Below, piece by piece: positions 23,142-33,947 of a stretch of 64,000 nt of DNA. Source of the DNA: Lingula anatina. Lineage: Eukaryota > Brachiopoda > Lingulata > Lingulida > Lingulidae. Within the stretch, counting starts at the first letter, position 1. Each line of letters starts with the position of its first letter. The stretch spans positions 1 through 64,000 of the forward strand of contig NW_019774670.1 in NCBI RefSeq assembly GCF_001039355.2, read 5' to 3'. The notes under the pieces are model-generated. The model worked only from the letters and a program-made list of their open reading frames with translations. It was not told where the DNA came from and did not search any database. Made by a program: the position numbers and the translations under genes.

Positions 23142-24305
23142 CAAATGTTCATATATAATCAAATGTTCTGGATGTCATTGTTATGTATAAAAGATAATCC
23201 ACAATGTTTGCGAATTACTGTCAATTCATGCTTACTCTCTAATTCTGTTGAGTTTCCTGGTACAGCGTGACTTTGTGTTTCTTGGACAGATAGAGTCATG
23301 CATGGCACTTCGTTGGGGATGTTTTGAAATCCCTGTTGATAACCTGATAAACGTTTCATAAAACTGTTTATCGTTATTTCTTGCATGTCAAAATTCACAG
23401 ATGTTGAAGGTTTTAAAGGTGTGTGTATGCCATACTTCCCCAAATGTCTTGCTATAGAAACAATAATTTTGGAAGAAAACATATTCTTGCAATCGTTTTA
23501 TTGTGTCCTTTTTTAAAGATAAATTGGCTGATTTGGCAAACAGTGTAGGGTTAGTGTCTTATCGCTTCGTCCATGTGCAGAATCCAATTTAAAAAAATAT
23601 TATTTCACGTTTAGATACAGACAGGCTTATCTGGTTCCTGATCTATAAATTCCCAGTCATCAGGGGGGGATAGGGAAATGTGTTCTCGTTAGCATGAGTT
23701 AGCGTGCTTCTTTCCAGTGGCGTGATCTGCGGGGTGGCTACCTCTAGTGAACTGGTGCCAAGTGGTCTGGAAAATGCTGCAGTAAATAAACATTAATTGT
23801 TGACTCTGCTGTTAAGCATAATGTATTGTTGCATTGAAATTGGCGACAAAGCGTGTTTTGTGCATCATTATTTGCAACCCACGATAATTAAGAATTTTTC
23901 AATTTCGAAGGACGGACGGGCAAGTGGAAAGATGTTCTTGCCTTTCTTGATAACCTTAAACAGTTATTTGATAAATTGTAATCGTTATTTCATTCGTGTC
24001 ACTGTTCAAAGACATTGAAGGTTTTAAAGTAGTGTGAATGCCATACTTCCCTGAAAGTTCTGATATAAATAATTACTTTGGTAGAGAATTATATATTGTG
24101 TCCATTTTCATGTTTGATGGGCTTATGTGACCAATTATGGAAGGCGCTTGTCCTATTGCTTCTTCATTGTGCAAAATTTAAAAAGAAAAAGATAATTACA
24201 CGTTTTGATACAGTCAGATATACCTGGTTCCCGTTCTATTAATTCCCAGTCATCCTGGAGGGGATGAGCAGATGTGTTCTCGTTAGCGTCCCCAGCATCA
24301 GCCAT
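22242..24305 (-). CDS. IAP-type RING-finger protein, three exons, no BIR domain seen
   Basis: Minus-strand exons: 24224-24305 (ATG at 24305, begins MADAGDANENTSAH), 23236-23451 and 22242-22432 (stop at 22242-22244). Junction phases agree: exon 1 ends CCA G|, exon 2 starts with two bases completing a codon, exon 2 ends GAG A| and exon 3 supplies AG. The joined protein is about 160 aa. Exons 1-2 hold no domain I recognise. Exon 3 starts with a charged helix (LLEENKRLKEER) and then a C3HC4 RING: CKICMDEE, CGHLVACVQC, CAICR, the form found at the C-terminus of BIRC2/3/7-type IAPs, where it acts as a ubiquitin E3 ligase. BIR exons are absent between these exons and were not found upstream. MITE copy 1 forms the start of the 3' UTR; a minus-strand AATAAA lies at 21867-21872 just beyond it. 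A BIR-less IAP derivative or the tail of a longer gene are both possible. Confidence 0.65.
22682..22965. mobile_element. TA-MITE, copy 2 (inverted), in an intron of the RING gene
   Basis: A 284 bp copy with both terminal repeats intact (cccgcacgaaaatgcagtag ... ctactgcgttttcgtgcggg), opposite in orientation to copy 1 and lying between exons 2 and 3 of the RING gene. Confidence 0.8.
23624..24060 (-). pseudogene. Decayed duplicate of RING-gene exons 1 and 2
   Basis: At 23624-23770 a copy of exon 1 has lost its reading frame: two in-frame stops (TGATGA) interrupt the equivalent of the HPLQDDWE segment, and the donor is changed from GTA to GATA. At about 23800-24060 a copy of exon 2 retains flanking similarity ('gttgactctgctgttaagca', 'gaaggttttaaag') but lacks the ELE end and its splice donor. 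Order along the minus strand is exon 1, dead exon 2, dead exon 1, exon 2, RING. A tandem duplication of the exon pair therefore decayed in its inner members. Confidence 0.6.
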
Positions 24306-24349
24306 CGTGCTACTTCCTGGCCGCGTGGTCTAGGGATGGCGACCTCAAG

Positions 24350-25010
24350 TGACCTACTGACTACTGACATCCACTAAAATCCTGAAATGGCCAAGCATTT
24401 GTGTAGCAATATCCACAGTTATAACTTCCTAACTCTAGTGTCTGAGAGAAGAAAAAGGAACTGTTATGACCAAGGGGGAGATAGTTGAAAACATAATTTG
24501 AAAATAATTAGGAATAAACCACCCCCAAGGACAGCCCGACACCCTGCTGAACCTAAATTCTGAAATGCCCATGCATTTTACAAACAATTACCGATGTTTC
24601 AACTGCCTTAGTATATAATAATCTAGGGGAAGAAAGACGAAACGACAATGAGAAAAGGGTTCAGAATTCCCCCCTAGGGAAAGTCCAGTTGGACTAAACT
24701 TCCGAAATACCCTGATGACAGGTCTACCAATTACCAAAGTCTACGAGGATTAAACACAAAATACAAAGTGAAAAAATATAAAAAACCCACCCCAGGGAAA
24801 GCCCCTGTTGCACTAAAATCTAAAATGCCCATGCACTTTACTAACAATGACCGACGTTTCAAGTGTCTCAAATTGCCCTTGGTATCCCTGTTAACAGTTC
24901 TATCAATCACCATAAGTACATCTTCCTTACTCTAATGGCTTAGGAAATAGGTGAAATTACAACGGAAATCAATTTAAAGTAGAACAAGGCTGGAGCAATG
25001 GTGCGAGCCA
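24350..25010. repeat. Upstream arm of segmental duplication (matches 3440-4010)
   Basis: Contains at least three diverged units around 'cccccaaggacagcccgac', 'cccccctagggaaagtccag' and 'caccccagggaaagcccctg', each followed by text like 'aaatgcccatgcattttac'. Together with the exons this shows that the whole upstream region was copied. Confidence 0.6.
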
Positions 25011-25676
25011 GAGAGGAAATGCGAATCAGCATTTTGACTATTAAAGAAAAAATAAGCTTACATCAGAAAAAAGAAAGCTGGCTTGATGTTGTTCGTGTCG
25101 GTGAGTACTGCTAATCTTTGATCACAGGGGTTGCTGGCTTACAAAATTGACGTTCCTTCTTCTGTATACTATCCTAGAGACTCCTGTCATCAAAAAGTGG
25201 AAATTACCGTTGGCATTCTTCCAACATTAATGGAAACGTTAAAGAACCATTATTGATTTTGACAACGAAAAAGTCCCAAGCTTTTGCGCTGAGCCTTATT
25301 TGCATATGCAGACCAACAAAGCGTCATTTCCTTACAAATCATTATCTTATTGTCGTATTGACATAAGATTACATAAGATTACTTGCTGACAGGGCTCCAG
25401 AAAATATATCATACCTTAAATTACACAAGTTCGCAGGCGTATTTTGAGGAAAATGATAGATTTATCCAATACAGAAAAACAGTTTTCATATCACTAACTT
25501 TTCTGATAGTCTACCTTTTAATATATAGATACACCATCGCTTAACCTCATGTCCCATTACTGTCTTAATTGCTCCATTTTATCCCTTAGCATTTTCCTGA
25601 CCCTTCATGTGGTGGTTTATACACGCAGTTACCTCTACCAGGGACACATATTGACTTCCCCACGGGGAATCTATTA
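25011..25676. other. Intergenic, no gene recognised
   Basis: Nothing coding is evident. 'ctctaccagggacacatatt' at 25631-25651 is the inverse of text at 28620-28640 and 30876-30890, so the end of this stretch belongs to an interspersed repeat into which the following element was inserted. Confidence 0.4.
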
Positions 25677-27718
25677 AGGCCGGGTCACACTGCGCTTGCG
25701 ACCTTTTTGCAACCTTTTTGCAACCAGAAAATCTGGCGGTCGCTTGCGATCACTTTGCAAGCTAATTAAGAAGCTGTGGAGAATTTTGATCTGCAAGCAG
25801 TCGCAGTTGCAACAAGGTTGCAGTATGGTATCTGCAACCTCTTATACACCATCTTCAAGTTATAGGAAACTAGTCGCACACTGTTTGCCGAGCGATAAAC
25901 AACCTGTCTGCAACAACTTGGTGACCGAAAACCGGTTGCAGGACTGTAGCAATCGCTTGTCAACTGGTAGCAGCAAGGTCGCAGAGAATATATATGTTGC
26001 CAACTTGTGACAGAAGCTGCTTTCACATAAATTCCCCTCTCACACAAATGTTCTAGTAAAACGACTCCTTTTCAAAAAGACGGGACTGCTATAATCATTG
26101 ACTTTGTTTACCTAAGAAGTAAAACGAGTAAAAAAAAGTCGAAAATACTGGAAGCTTATAAGACGCCCCTTGTAAGGCGATTACAAACATTTGATGAAAG
26201 AACACCGACTTGAAAATCAGGAAGTTTTCATTTCCTTCCTAAAAATAGAACCAACAATGTTTTGTGAACTTTTGAAAAGACTACACCCTCACCTAACGAA
26301 ACCAGTGCTGTAATAAAAACATAAACTTGCATACGTTTTAATCCTTATTAATCTCATAATACTCTTAAAATTTTCTTGGTCAATGACTTGGTCTCTTTGA
26401 GGTCGCAAGGCCTGTGCAGTTACGGTCACACTGAAGAAAAAACTATTTGCGACTTGCAACTGTCACCGGTTGCAAAAAGGTCGGCGACCGGTTGCAACAA
26501 CTCGCAAAGTGGTTTTCAAATGAACGCTAGGTTAATATCCGGTTGCGCCGGTTTTCGGTGCAGCACCGATAACCTCCTGGCGACCGAGAAACCTACTTGT
26601 GGTATCCAACCGGTTGCCAACAGGTCGCCGACAGCTTTGCAACTGATTTGCAACCGAATGTGTGGTTTTCCCTTTGTCTTTTTAACCCTAGGCGTTTGCC
26701 ACTTACAATACAACTTAATTAAATCGTGACAAGTCATGCGCATTATGTACTTTTTACACTCTCATCCTTGTAGTGAGGATACCAAGCACTGGGAAGATGT
26801 TAAATTTTTTGTGTTGAAACTATTTTTATTTAAGTCTATTGGACACATTTTACGATTTGTTCATTTATTTCTTGATAATTTTGATTGTTGAAATTATGAT
26901 ATTAAATAGCAGTTATACCTTGCTGATTAAATTGCTTTTATTTTCCGTTTTCTCTTCATTCGTGTATTTGTTTCATTATTTACTCCGATAAAATGGCTTT
27001 GCAAATTATAAATAACATACAGCGATATATAATTTTCGGCATTTTTTTTTTTTTTTTTTTTTTTTTTGGTTTCGTAAGTGTGAAATACCTGATATATGAA
27101 AGTCTTGGCAATTGGTAAAAATATTACCAATTTATGTTTTCTGTTTCTAAAATATTATAATTTATGACCTTGATATTTAGAAGGCTTACATAACAAATTA
27201 TGAAAAAAGTCTTTGTCCAAATAGACCACCATCCTACGCCTATTTTTTTTTTTTTTTTTGCAGTCGCTTGCAACCTTCCTGCGACATATTTTCGAACGCC
27301 TACGATCGGTAAAAAACCCGTTAGCGACCAAGATACTAAAGACCGTCAATCGACCATGCAGTTACAACTGCAACCTTCTGGCGACCTGCTGCCGACTACT
27401 TGCGACTGGTAAAAAACTTGTAAGCGACCAGTCGACTAAATACGGTCAATCGACCATGCAGTTGCAAATGGTATGCTGCTGGATATAGCAACCTACTGAC
27501 AACCAAGAAGAGACCGAAAGGCAACCTTTAGGATACCGATATTTTTCATCTTTAGTCGCACTGGTTGTCGGTGCGCAAAAAATGGCCTTCGTGTGTCAAC
27601 GATCGCAGGCGACCTGTTAGCAACCTTATGCGACCACTTTAAAACCTATGGCAACCTCCTTGCGACTGATGTTGCAAAGAGGTTGCCAAAAGGTTGCAAG
27701 CGCAGTGTGACCCAGGCT
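25677..27718. mobile_element. PIF/Harbinger element with TTA target duplication and subterminal repeats
   Basis: Ends are aggccgggtcacactgcgct at the left and its imperfect inverse (gcgcagtgtgacccaggct) at the right, flanked by TTA on both sides (25674-25676 and 27719-27721), the TWA target typical of PIF/Harbinger. Inside, about 25690-26000, 26400-26670 and 27260-27710 are built from degenerate GCGACC/GCAACC/GGTTGC motifs, the pattern of transposase-binding subterminal repeats. At about 26211-26312 the plus strand reads LENQEVFISFLKIEPTMF and ELLKRLHPHL then stop, like the N-terminal part of Harbinger transposases. No complete transposase is present, so it is non-autonomous. It interrupts a repeat whose right flank (27720-27830) matches 28955-29070. 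Confidence 0.7.
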
Positions 27719-27719
27719 T

Positions 27720-27830
27720 TAGCGGATTAGACCCCAAGCCTTTTTAGGTGGTCGCCGTTTTTACCCGCATAATAAAGAACACTTCCACCCGTCAACATTC
27801 CCGTTTTGTTGCCTGTCTCCACAACATGTA
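27720..27830. repeat. Right flank of interrupted repeat (copy at 28955-29070)
   Basis: Shares 'acccgcataataaagaaca' and 'cacccgtcaacattcccgtt' with 28996-29045. Left-flank relatives are 25660-25676 and 28925-28945. Confidence 0.6.
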
Positions 27831-27989
27831 ATTATATAGAATGCTGCGACTAAGTCAATATTGTGTTTGGAGATAGTATTCATATACAGATACCTTCTTC
27901 TCGGGAAATAGATTTATTTGTAACTACATACTCACCGATATGTATAAATATTTCTGGCAAATCCATAACACCATTCTCGCACTACAAAG

Positions 27990-28258
27990 AAGTTGTAACC
28001 CGGTTGGTTACTTAGTTCTGAGCGGGTAGCAAACTTGAAAACACCGAAGACCTCAATTGTAGCTCATGTAGATATTTATTCACCGACGGGCTACAAACTG
28101 GCACGCAGGCAGGGATTGTCACGACGATCTCCCGGGGTCTCTTTCTCACTAACTGAGAAGCCCTCATTTTATAGGGAATCGTTCTAAGTCCTGCGTGCAC
28201 AATAACTATTACTAAATGTGTGTAATTTATAGGAATAATAAAGGAACTAAATGTAACA
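27990..28258 (-). mobile_element. LTR-like relic (possible solo LTR)
   Basis: Begins TGTAAC and ends GTAACA, so both strands show TG...CA ends. On the minus strand a TATA-like ccctataaaatgag near 28172-28185 is followed about 100 bases on by AATAAATA near 28076-28083, the promoter and polyadenylation order of an LTR. Flanking target duplications are not clear and no internal element adjoins. Confidence 0.35.
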
Positions 28259-28261
28259 TAC

Positions 28262-28486
28262 GTGATTAATAGGAAGTATGATAAAACTAAATGCAGGGAC
28301 TATATTACATTTCATAGTAGCCCTGAACAAGGATATGTTCTCCGGGTAGGAAGGTTACATAACGCTCGGACAATTTTCCCAGGTGCAGTGATTGTTTTTG
28401 GTGGAAAAGATCAAAAGAGTGAAATGAAGCCAAAGTATTTCTACAATCTTAGAGTCGGCACTGGGTTTCCATTTTCTGTCATCTGA
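28262..28486 (+). CDS. Unrecognised 74-codon frame
   Basis: Not recognised. The second half (RTIFPGAVIVFGGKDQKSEM, YFYNLRVGTGF) looks protein-like and an AAATAAATTAC stretch follows at about 28509. Without splice partners or homology it could be a last exon or a chance frame. Confidence 0.15.
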   Translation: MINRKYDKTKCRDYITFHSSPEQGYVLRVGRLHNARTIFPGAVIVFGGKDQKSEMKPKYFYNLRVGTGFPFSVI

Positions 28487-28679
28487 AAGGGGTGTATCTT
28501 CGATTACTTAAATAAATTACTCTACCGATATTTTTGTTTCTAATTTTGGTTTCTCTTCCGTTATTGAAAATTTGATGTAAAGAGAGAGACTAATTGTATA
28601 ACACTACCGTGTTATAAAGTCAATATGTGTCCCTGGTAGAGGTTACTATGTATAGACGTTTTGTTTATACAACTTGCTG

Positions 28680-28850
28680 GCTCTTGTTGACCCTTGGAAT
28701 GCAGCTTAGTCAGCTCTGTTTAGAAATGCTATTCATAGCCGCCTGACACAAAAGAGGGGATTTTTCTGATAGTATGTCAACAAATCCACCTGATGTACGG
28801 TAGTGTTATCGTTATCTATTGAGACGTGACATAAGAAATATACGAAATGG
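28680..28850 (+). repeat. Interspersed repeat copy (family of 14180-14340)
   Basis: Shares 'gacacaaaagaggggattt', 'tatgtcaacaa' and 'tgttatcgttatctattgag'. A third copy is at 30870-31045. Confidence 0.55.
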
Positions 28851-30590
28851 ATATCTAAGGGCGCATTCAGAACAGTGGACTAACTCGTCCGACGGTCCAA
28901 TATGGCCGACCCACTTGAAAACCTCTCCACGGGAAAATCTATTCAGTGTCTATAAGCGGATTAGGCGACACGCTTTTTTTAAGTGGACCGCCATTTGTTA
29001 CCCGCATAATAAAGAACACTTCCACCCGTCAACATTCCCGTTTTGTTGCCTGTCTCTACAACATTAGTCGAGTCGCCACTCCCATAGGCCCAAGAGTCGA
29101 ACCCTGCAATGTTCTTTCCTGTAAACTTTTTTTGCTGAAATGCATACTTCAGGCTGAGAGAAGCAAAATTAGCTTGGTTGCTATTTCCGAGACCTCGAGC
29201 ATTTTTCAATATGGCCGTCAATTTATGAGGAAAAATAGAAAAACGACCAGAAGTCGCCGGGTAAACTCTATTGACAGCTTTTTTGAACGTGTACCCTATC
29301 AGGAGAGCACAACAGTACTAGTGAATACGCTTAATCGCGTACCACTTAGCAAAAAACCAAAATGGCCGTCAAAACATAAGGAAGAAAATGATAAAAGCTG
29401 CAGAATCAGTTTGTTTTTTGCATATTCAGTTTTATTAAAACCGTCTCCCCTTTTTATATTTATGTTAATTATAATACTTTGTTAGTCATGACCCTAAACT
29501 CTTGGAATAAGCTTATCTGACAGTTCAATAACCTCCCCCCCCCCCCAAGAGTCTGTTTGGTACTTTCCCGGGTCCCATAATCAAATACTTAGAATGCTAT
29601 TCCTTGGAATTTTTTAATAATTTAATACTTTGGGGGTATAAAAGCCAATTTAATTTGGGCTTTCTTGGCAGTGGCTACATCCGGAACGTTGATCAATTTT
29701 CAAAATTCAAGATGGCCGTCAATAATATAAAATATATTTTATTATCATTATATTATGAATAGATAATTATGTAAAATAGCAAAGAGTCGGGTTTAAAGTG
29801 CATGGTATTCCGCATTTCAAATGACCGCTTAAAAATACCCAAAAAGCAAAAAAGAGGTTAAATTACGTTTTGAATTGATAATTTGGCGTATAACATATAT
29901 CAAACCCTTTTATTTATTGACAAAGTGTACTTGTGAGGTACAGTTATATTAAGACTCTATAAAAAAGGATCATTGATAGGACTGACCATTACGTAAGTTC
30001 TCTTTTTAATACAGGCTCAGTCTGATGCCAATTTTATCAAGGGCCAACAGGGGTTTCTGTAGGATTTTGGGCACAGGGAGTCCAAAATGTTAATCTGCAT
30101 TCGGGACTCTTATATTTACATGGAGTCCAACCAAGTCCGTTGGTGGGGACGGGGGGAGGGGGTGGAGTGTAATTTAATTTAACTATTGTCCAAATATTAA
30201 CTTTACTTTTTTGTTTGTGTGTTTATATTGATCATACCTTAATATTTTGATTTTATATCTTGACCATAACTTTATTCAGTATGTACATAAAATTTAGCTT
30301 TAAAACTTCCCATTCCTTTTTATTGAGATTGGCACGTGTAAGAATATTTCATCAGTATATAACAGCATTTCCAATTTTTCTTATTACCGCACTATTTTCA
30401 CTTTACATTTTAAAGAGTCAATTAATAAACAAAACATCCTACAAATCTTTTGGTTATATACTGACAGACATTAAAATCTTTGAGGCCAAAATTTTCGAAA
30501 TAATTGTTATTTTGAAGCTCTAAACTGGTTTATTTTCATTTGAATCATTTGTTTAGGACATTGGTATACAGAACTAAAAGTCTTAAGTTT
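28851..30590. other. Intergenic with repeated ATGGCCGTCAA motifs
   Basis: The 11-mer atggccgtcaa occurs at about 29211, 29361 and 29712, each preceded by A-rich text (caatatgg, caaaatgg, caagatgg), resembling YY1-type AAGATGGC sites. A 179-codon plus-strand frame at 28946-29485 has no recognisable domain and crosses repeats, so it is not annotated as a gene. Confidence 0.35.
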
Positions 30591-30609
30591 CATGAATAGC
30601 TTCAAAACA

Positions 30610-30790
30610 AAAATGGCACCGGCCCAACAAAAAGTCACAGCGGTCAATAGCCGGTACGACCTATGCTTGCTTCGATGCAGGCGGCGATCCGTTGGCGCAT
30701 GCTCGGGCAATAAATGGGATGGTGCCGTGTGGAATCCTATTCCAGTCTTGCCGTAGTGCCTGGATCAGCTGCTGCCTTGGCCATTAGTGA
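30610..30790 (-). pseudogene. C-terminal fragment of a Tc1/mariner transposase
   Basis: The minus strand reads LIQALRQDWNRIPHGTI and, after a frame change, MRQRIAACIEASIGRTGY then stop. These are the conserved last ~45 residues of Tc1-type transposases (W-x-x-I-P ... M-R-x-R). Nothing upstream of it on this strand is recognisable. Confidence 0.65.
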
Positions 30791-31098
30791 TTCATGATTC
30801 ATGATTCATATCCGGAGAATAGACAAGGGTGGATGTCCTAACCCGGTCTGTCTATTCGGTGAGTATGTACAAAAAAAATCAATATGTGTCCCTGGTAGAT
30901 GTTTGTTCATACAACTTGTTGACTCTTGTTGACCTTGGAATGCAACTAAGTCAGTTGTGTGTTTGGAAATACTATTCATATTTTTTTCTGACAGTATATC
31001 AATATAATCGCCGGATATTGTGTTATGGATACTGAGAAGTGAAATATGCTCTAAAGCCATTCAATGGGATTAAATAACTTGAACCTTATTTTTTGTAA

Positions 31099-31321
31099 TA
31101 CCCCCCTGACACTGGACGGCGTCCTTTCTGCGTCCTTTCTGCGACCATGAAATTTGGCATTGCTGTGGTCTTAATAAGGAAGCACGAGCATTGATTTTGT
31201 AACAGAATGAATGCTCAATGATCGGCCAGTTGGCGGCACGTAAAGTATTATAATATTTTAACTCTCAAATGGGGCCGTACTGCTGGACGCAGAAAGGACG
31301 CCATCCAGTGTAAAGGGGGCT
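31099..31321. mobile_element. PIF/Harbinger-like MITE
   Basis: About 220 bp with inverted ends: 'acactggacggcgtccttt' and 'ctgcgtcc' at the left, mirrored by 'ggacgcagaaaggacgcc' and 'atccagtgt' at the right. Flanked by TAA on the left and TTA on the right (target duplication not identical). The interior 'tgcgaccatgaaatttgg' is shared with 57547-57988 ('tgcgatcatgaaattgac'). Confidence 0.6.
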
Positions 31322-31324
31322 TTA

Positions 31325-31920
31325 GTGTGCTAGTATGTAAACACCCAGTAGCTAGCTGCGATTATTTTTTTAGTGCAGGCTAAGCAAACAACGTCAAAAT
31401 CAACCCAGCGTTGGCTCGAGGCCAGAAGTGCATGCGAGCTTATAGTCTCACGTTGATACAGTGCCGCCGGAATGTCCCCTTACCAAATGGCCGTATGGTT
31501 TCCCAACCCTGCCCCATATGGTCGAACAATAGAGGCCGTATGATAATTACAGGGTAGGGGAATTCCCAAGCAATCCTTATCGGACACCCAAATTAGTCGG
31601 TTCAACGAACACGGTCTGCCCCTTCTTAATTGCCTCACTTAAGGTTTCTATTGTAGCAGATGCAAAGAGATTGCTATCGACACGAGCAAACAATACCGGG
31701 TTATGCATCAACTGCAACAGAAGACTCGAGTAAAGGCAAGTCAAATATTAGAACAAAACTCTGAAGAACAAATAAGGCTTAGTTTAAAAACGCGTATAAC
31801 AATTTTATTTGATGATAATAAGTCACGATCAACAAAAGCGTAGTTAAAATGGAAAATTTTAAATAGCTAATACATCAAATAAATATCAATGTCTCATTAC
31901 CTTTATTACATGTGTTGCTA
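31325..31920. other. Intergenic, no gene recognised
   Basis: No domain or splice pattern is seen on either strand. Confidence 0.35.
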
Positions 31921-31922
31921 GT

Positions 31923-32312
31923 TTAGTAGCCTGATGCACGACCTTCTCTCTCAATTACCGCTGGAATCACCTTCTTTAGGTGATTAATATATGTATTACT
32001 GTATAATACACTTTTCTGCGTTAATATGGTCATCTCCTCGTCTATAACGTTCATGTGGCGCAGGTCAACCTTTGAGGGACGTCCACTTCGTGGCTTATCT
32101 GCAATACCAAGCCCTTCGTCGTATTTCTTTAACACATAGTAAATGGCTTGTCGCGACACTTTATGGCCTTCATTTTCCATTTGTGCGGTTATGTTTTTAA
32201 TTCGCACCCCTTGTTCTCGGAGGGCGATGATACGCAGACGCACGTAATCGCTAAGAGGTATCTTTAAATTGTGATAATTTGGAAAATTTGAGTGTCGATT
32301 TATACCGTTCAC
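31923..32312 (-). CDS. Stand-alone Tc1-type paired-like HTH protein (129 aa)
   Basis: Residues ~18-90 match the N-terminal DNA-binding domain of Tc1/mariner transposases: LSDYVRLRIIALREQGVR, then VSRQAIYYVLKKYDEG (recognition helix) and KPRSGRPSK, the GRPR-like linker. The family normally continues into a ~250 aa DDE nuclease. Here the frame ends after 129 codons (VIEREGRASGY then stop) and no DDE motif is seen downstream on this strand. It is either a truncated relic whose remaining frame has stayed open or a captured DNA-binding domain. The start at 32312 is the first ATG of an open frame. Confidence 0.55.
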   Translation of the reverse strand: MNGINRHSNFPNYHNLKIPLSDYVRLRIIALREQGVRIKNITAQMENEGHKVSRQAIYYVLKKYDEGLGIADKPRSGRPSKVDLRHMNVIDEEMTILTQKSVLYSNTYINHLKKVIPAVIEREGRASGY

Positions 32313-32805
32313 TTGGCAGGTGACACGATGGCATGGAAATCAGTGACATAAACATGTCATATTAAACAAAAAACTTATTGGCCATTTAAGAAGTCCAGAT
32401 ACACAAACAATCCTGTTGACACGTGTCAGTTGATTTAGAACTATGTGCAATTGATTAGTGTGGATTGAAGAGCGTCATCGCAATGTTAACATTAATTTTA
32501 GACGACGCATGTCACACAGTAGTGATTATGTAATAGTCAGGGCTTAATCACTGTGTTTACCCAGCATGAATAAAGCTAACCTGAACTGATTGTTAATTAA
32601 TGTGAGATGACACGTGCCAACCAGTGAAGTTAGCCCGAGAGATTGTAATCCAGTTTTTTTTAATTAATTTCTTTTGATGCTTTTAAGTATGAAGAAGGCT
32701 TTTGGTTAAGTCTGGGCTTTAGATCGTAAAGATGAACTATTCCTATCGTTTTGAATTACATATCAAACAATGATAGAGAAACAGTTCCTACTTTGTGTCC
32801 TACAG

Positions 32806-33149
32806 AATCAAGGAATCTGTCTTTCGGCCGGCCACCCGTCGCCTTGTCAAATAAAAAAATATTCGAAATTCGACAACGGGCCAGTTCCCCAGGCAACTTT
32901 TGCGTTCAGTTGATGGGAAGGTTGTTTACGATTGATGAACGAATACGAAAGGACAGAAATGTTACGGGTTTAGATGGGAGAGATCCTATATGCAAATATA
33001 GACTGAACTATATTAAAGATATGGCTAACAAAATGTTTATCACTGAAACAACTGACAAGTCTTCTTGGAAAAAATGCATTTCGTCTATGAACAAAACTGA
33101 TAGAAATATAAGGACATACTATAAAAATAAATTTCAATCTTGTCAGTAA
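32806..33149 (+). CDS. BEN-domain protein, last exon
   Basis: The frame opens after an AG acceptor (gtcctacag at 32797-32805) and runs to a stop at 33147-33149. About residues 30-110 of the exon resemble a BEN domain: CVQLMGRLFTIDERIR, then VTGLDGRDPICKYRLNYIKD and a terminal WKKCISSMNKTDRNIR. BEN domains bind DNA and mediate chromatin or transcriptional repression. An AATAAA lies at about 33161-33166, 12 bases after the stop, fitting a terminal exon. Upstream exons were not identified in the repeat-rich DNA to the left. A retroposed or transposon-linked BEN fragment is possible. Confidence 0.55.
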
Positions 33150-33737
33150 TATGTATATAATAAAGACAGTTAGAAGCAGAATAAATATTACATGTACAAG
33201 TAGTGTTTTATTTGATATTTAATAAATTCATAAATTCATTTATTAAACTCTATGTAAATTCAATCAATTCATAGCTACAATGTACACGAAAATTGCCGTC
33301 ATCACCGAATCTTTTTGGTAAAGCGAATTTTAAAAATCAATGTTGGCAAGTTCTTATACTTAAAATCTCCGTATCAGAGTACAGTGATCAAAGTAGAGTG
33401 AAGCCACCGCGCATTTAAGGTCAATTAACGCTTGGACGAACACTTAATTGCGACCACGCTCACCTTCGATCTTTATCTCAGCGAGCTAGGGTTAGGCTCT
33501 TTTGTTAGCAGAAAGTTTGTCACGATAATTGCCCGACGGGCAGGGTATGGAATTATTGTTAACAGAAACCAAACAGCGTATGGATGACAATGTTATTTCC
33601 ATAGTTACCGAGCCAGGCCGTCCGTACAACCGGCAGCGACCCGGAGGGTAAGTAAGGGGAAATTCCGGCGGCACTGTAGCTGGGGAGGTAGATTTCCTTC
33701 AAACCGAAGAAACCCAAATGAAATTTCGAATAAACAA

Positions 33738-33739
33738 AA

Positions 33740-33784
<45 letters not shown>
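33738..33784. repeat. (ATT)n microsatellite
   Basis: About 15 uninterrupted ATT units. Confidence 0.95.
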
Positions 33785-33947
33785 CACCAGGAAAGAAATG
33801 GATTTTATCTTAAGGTATGGAGATATAAAACACTAACAGTGGTCGTTGTACTTAACATTAACCAGCGTATTAAACCGCTCGATTTCACTGAAAGTTTAAC
33901 TTATGTACTGTATTCACCAGGCAACGGTACGATGTCTACTGGATAAA

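Noticed and set aside
28946-29485. 179-codon plus-strand frame
   Set aside because: It crosses a repeat also present at 27720-27830, has no domain and reads as low-specificity text; chance is more likely.
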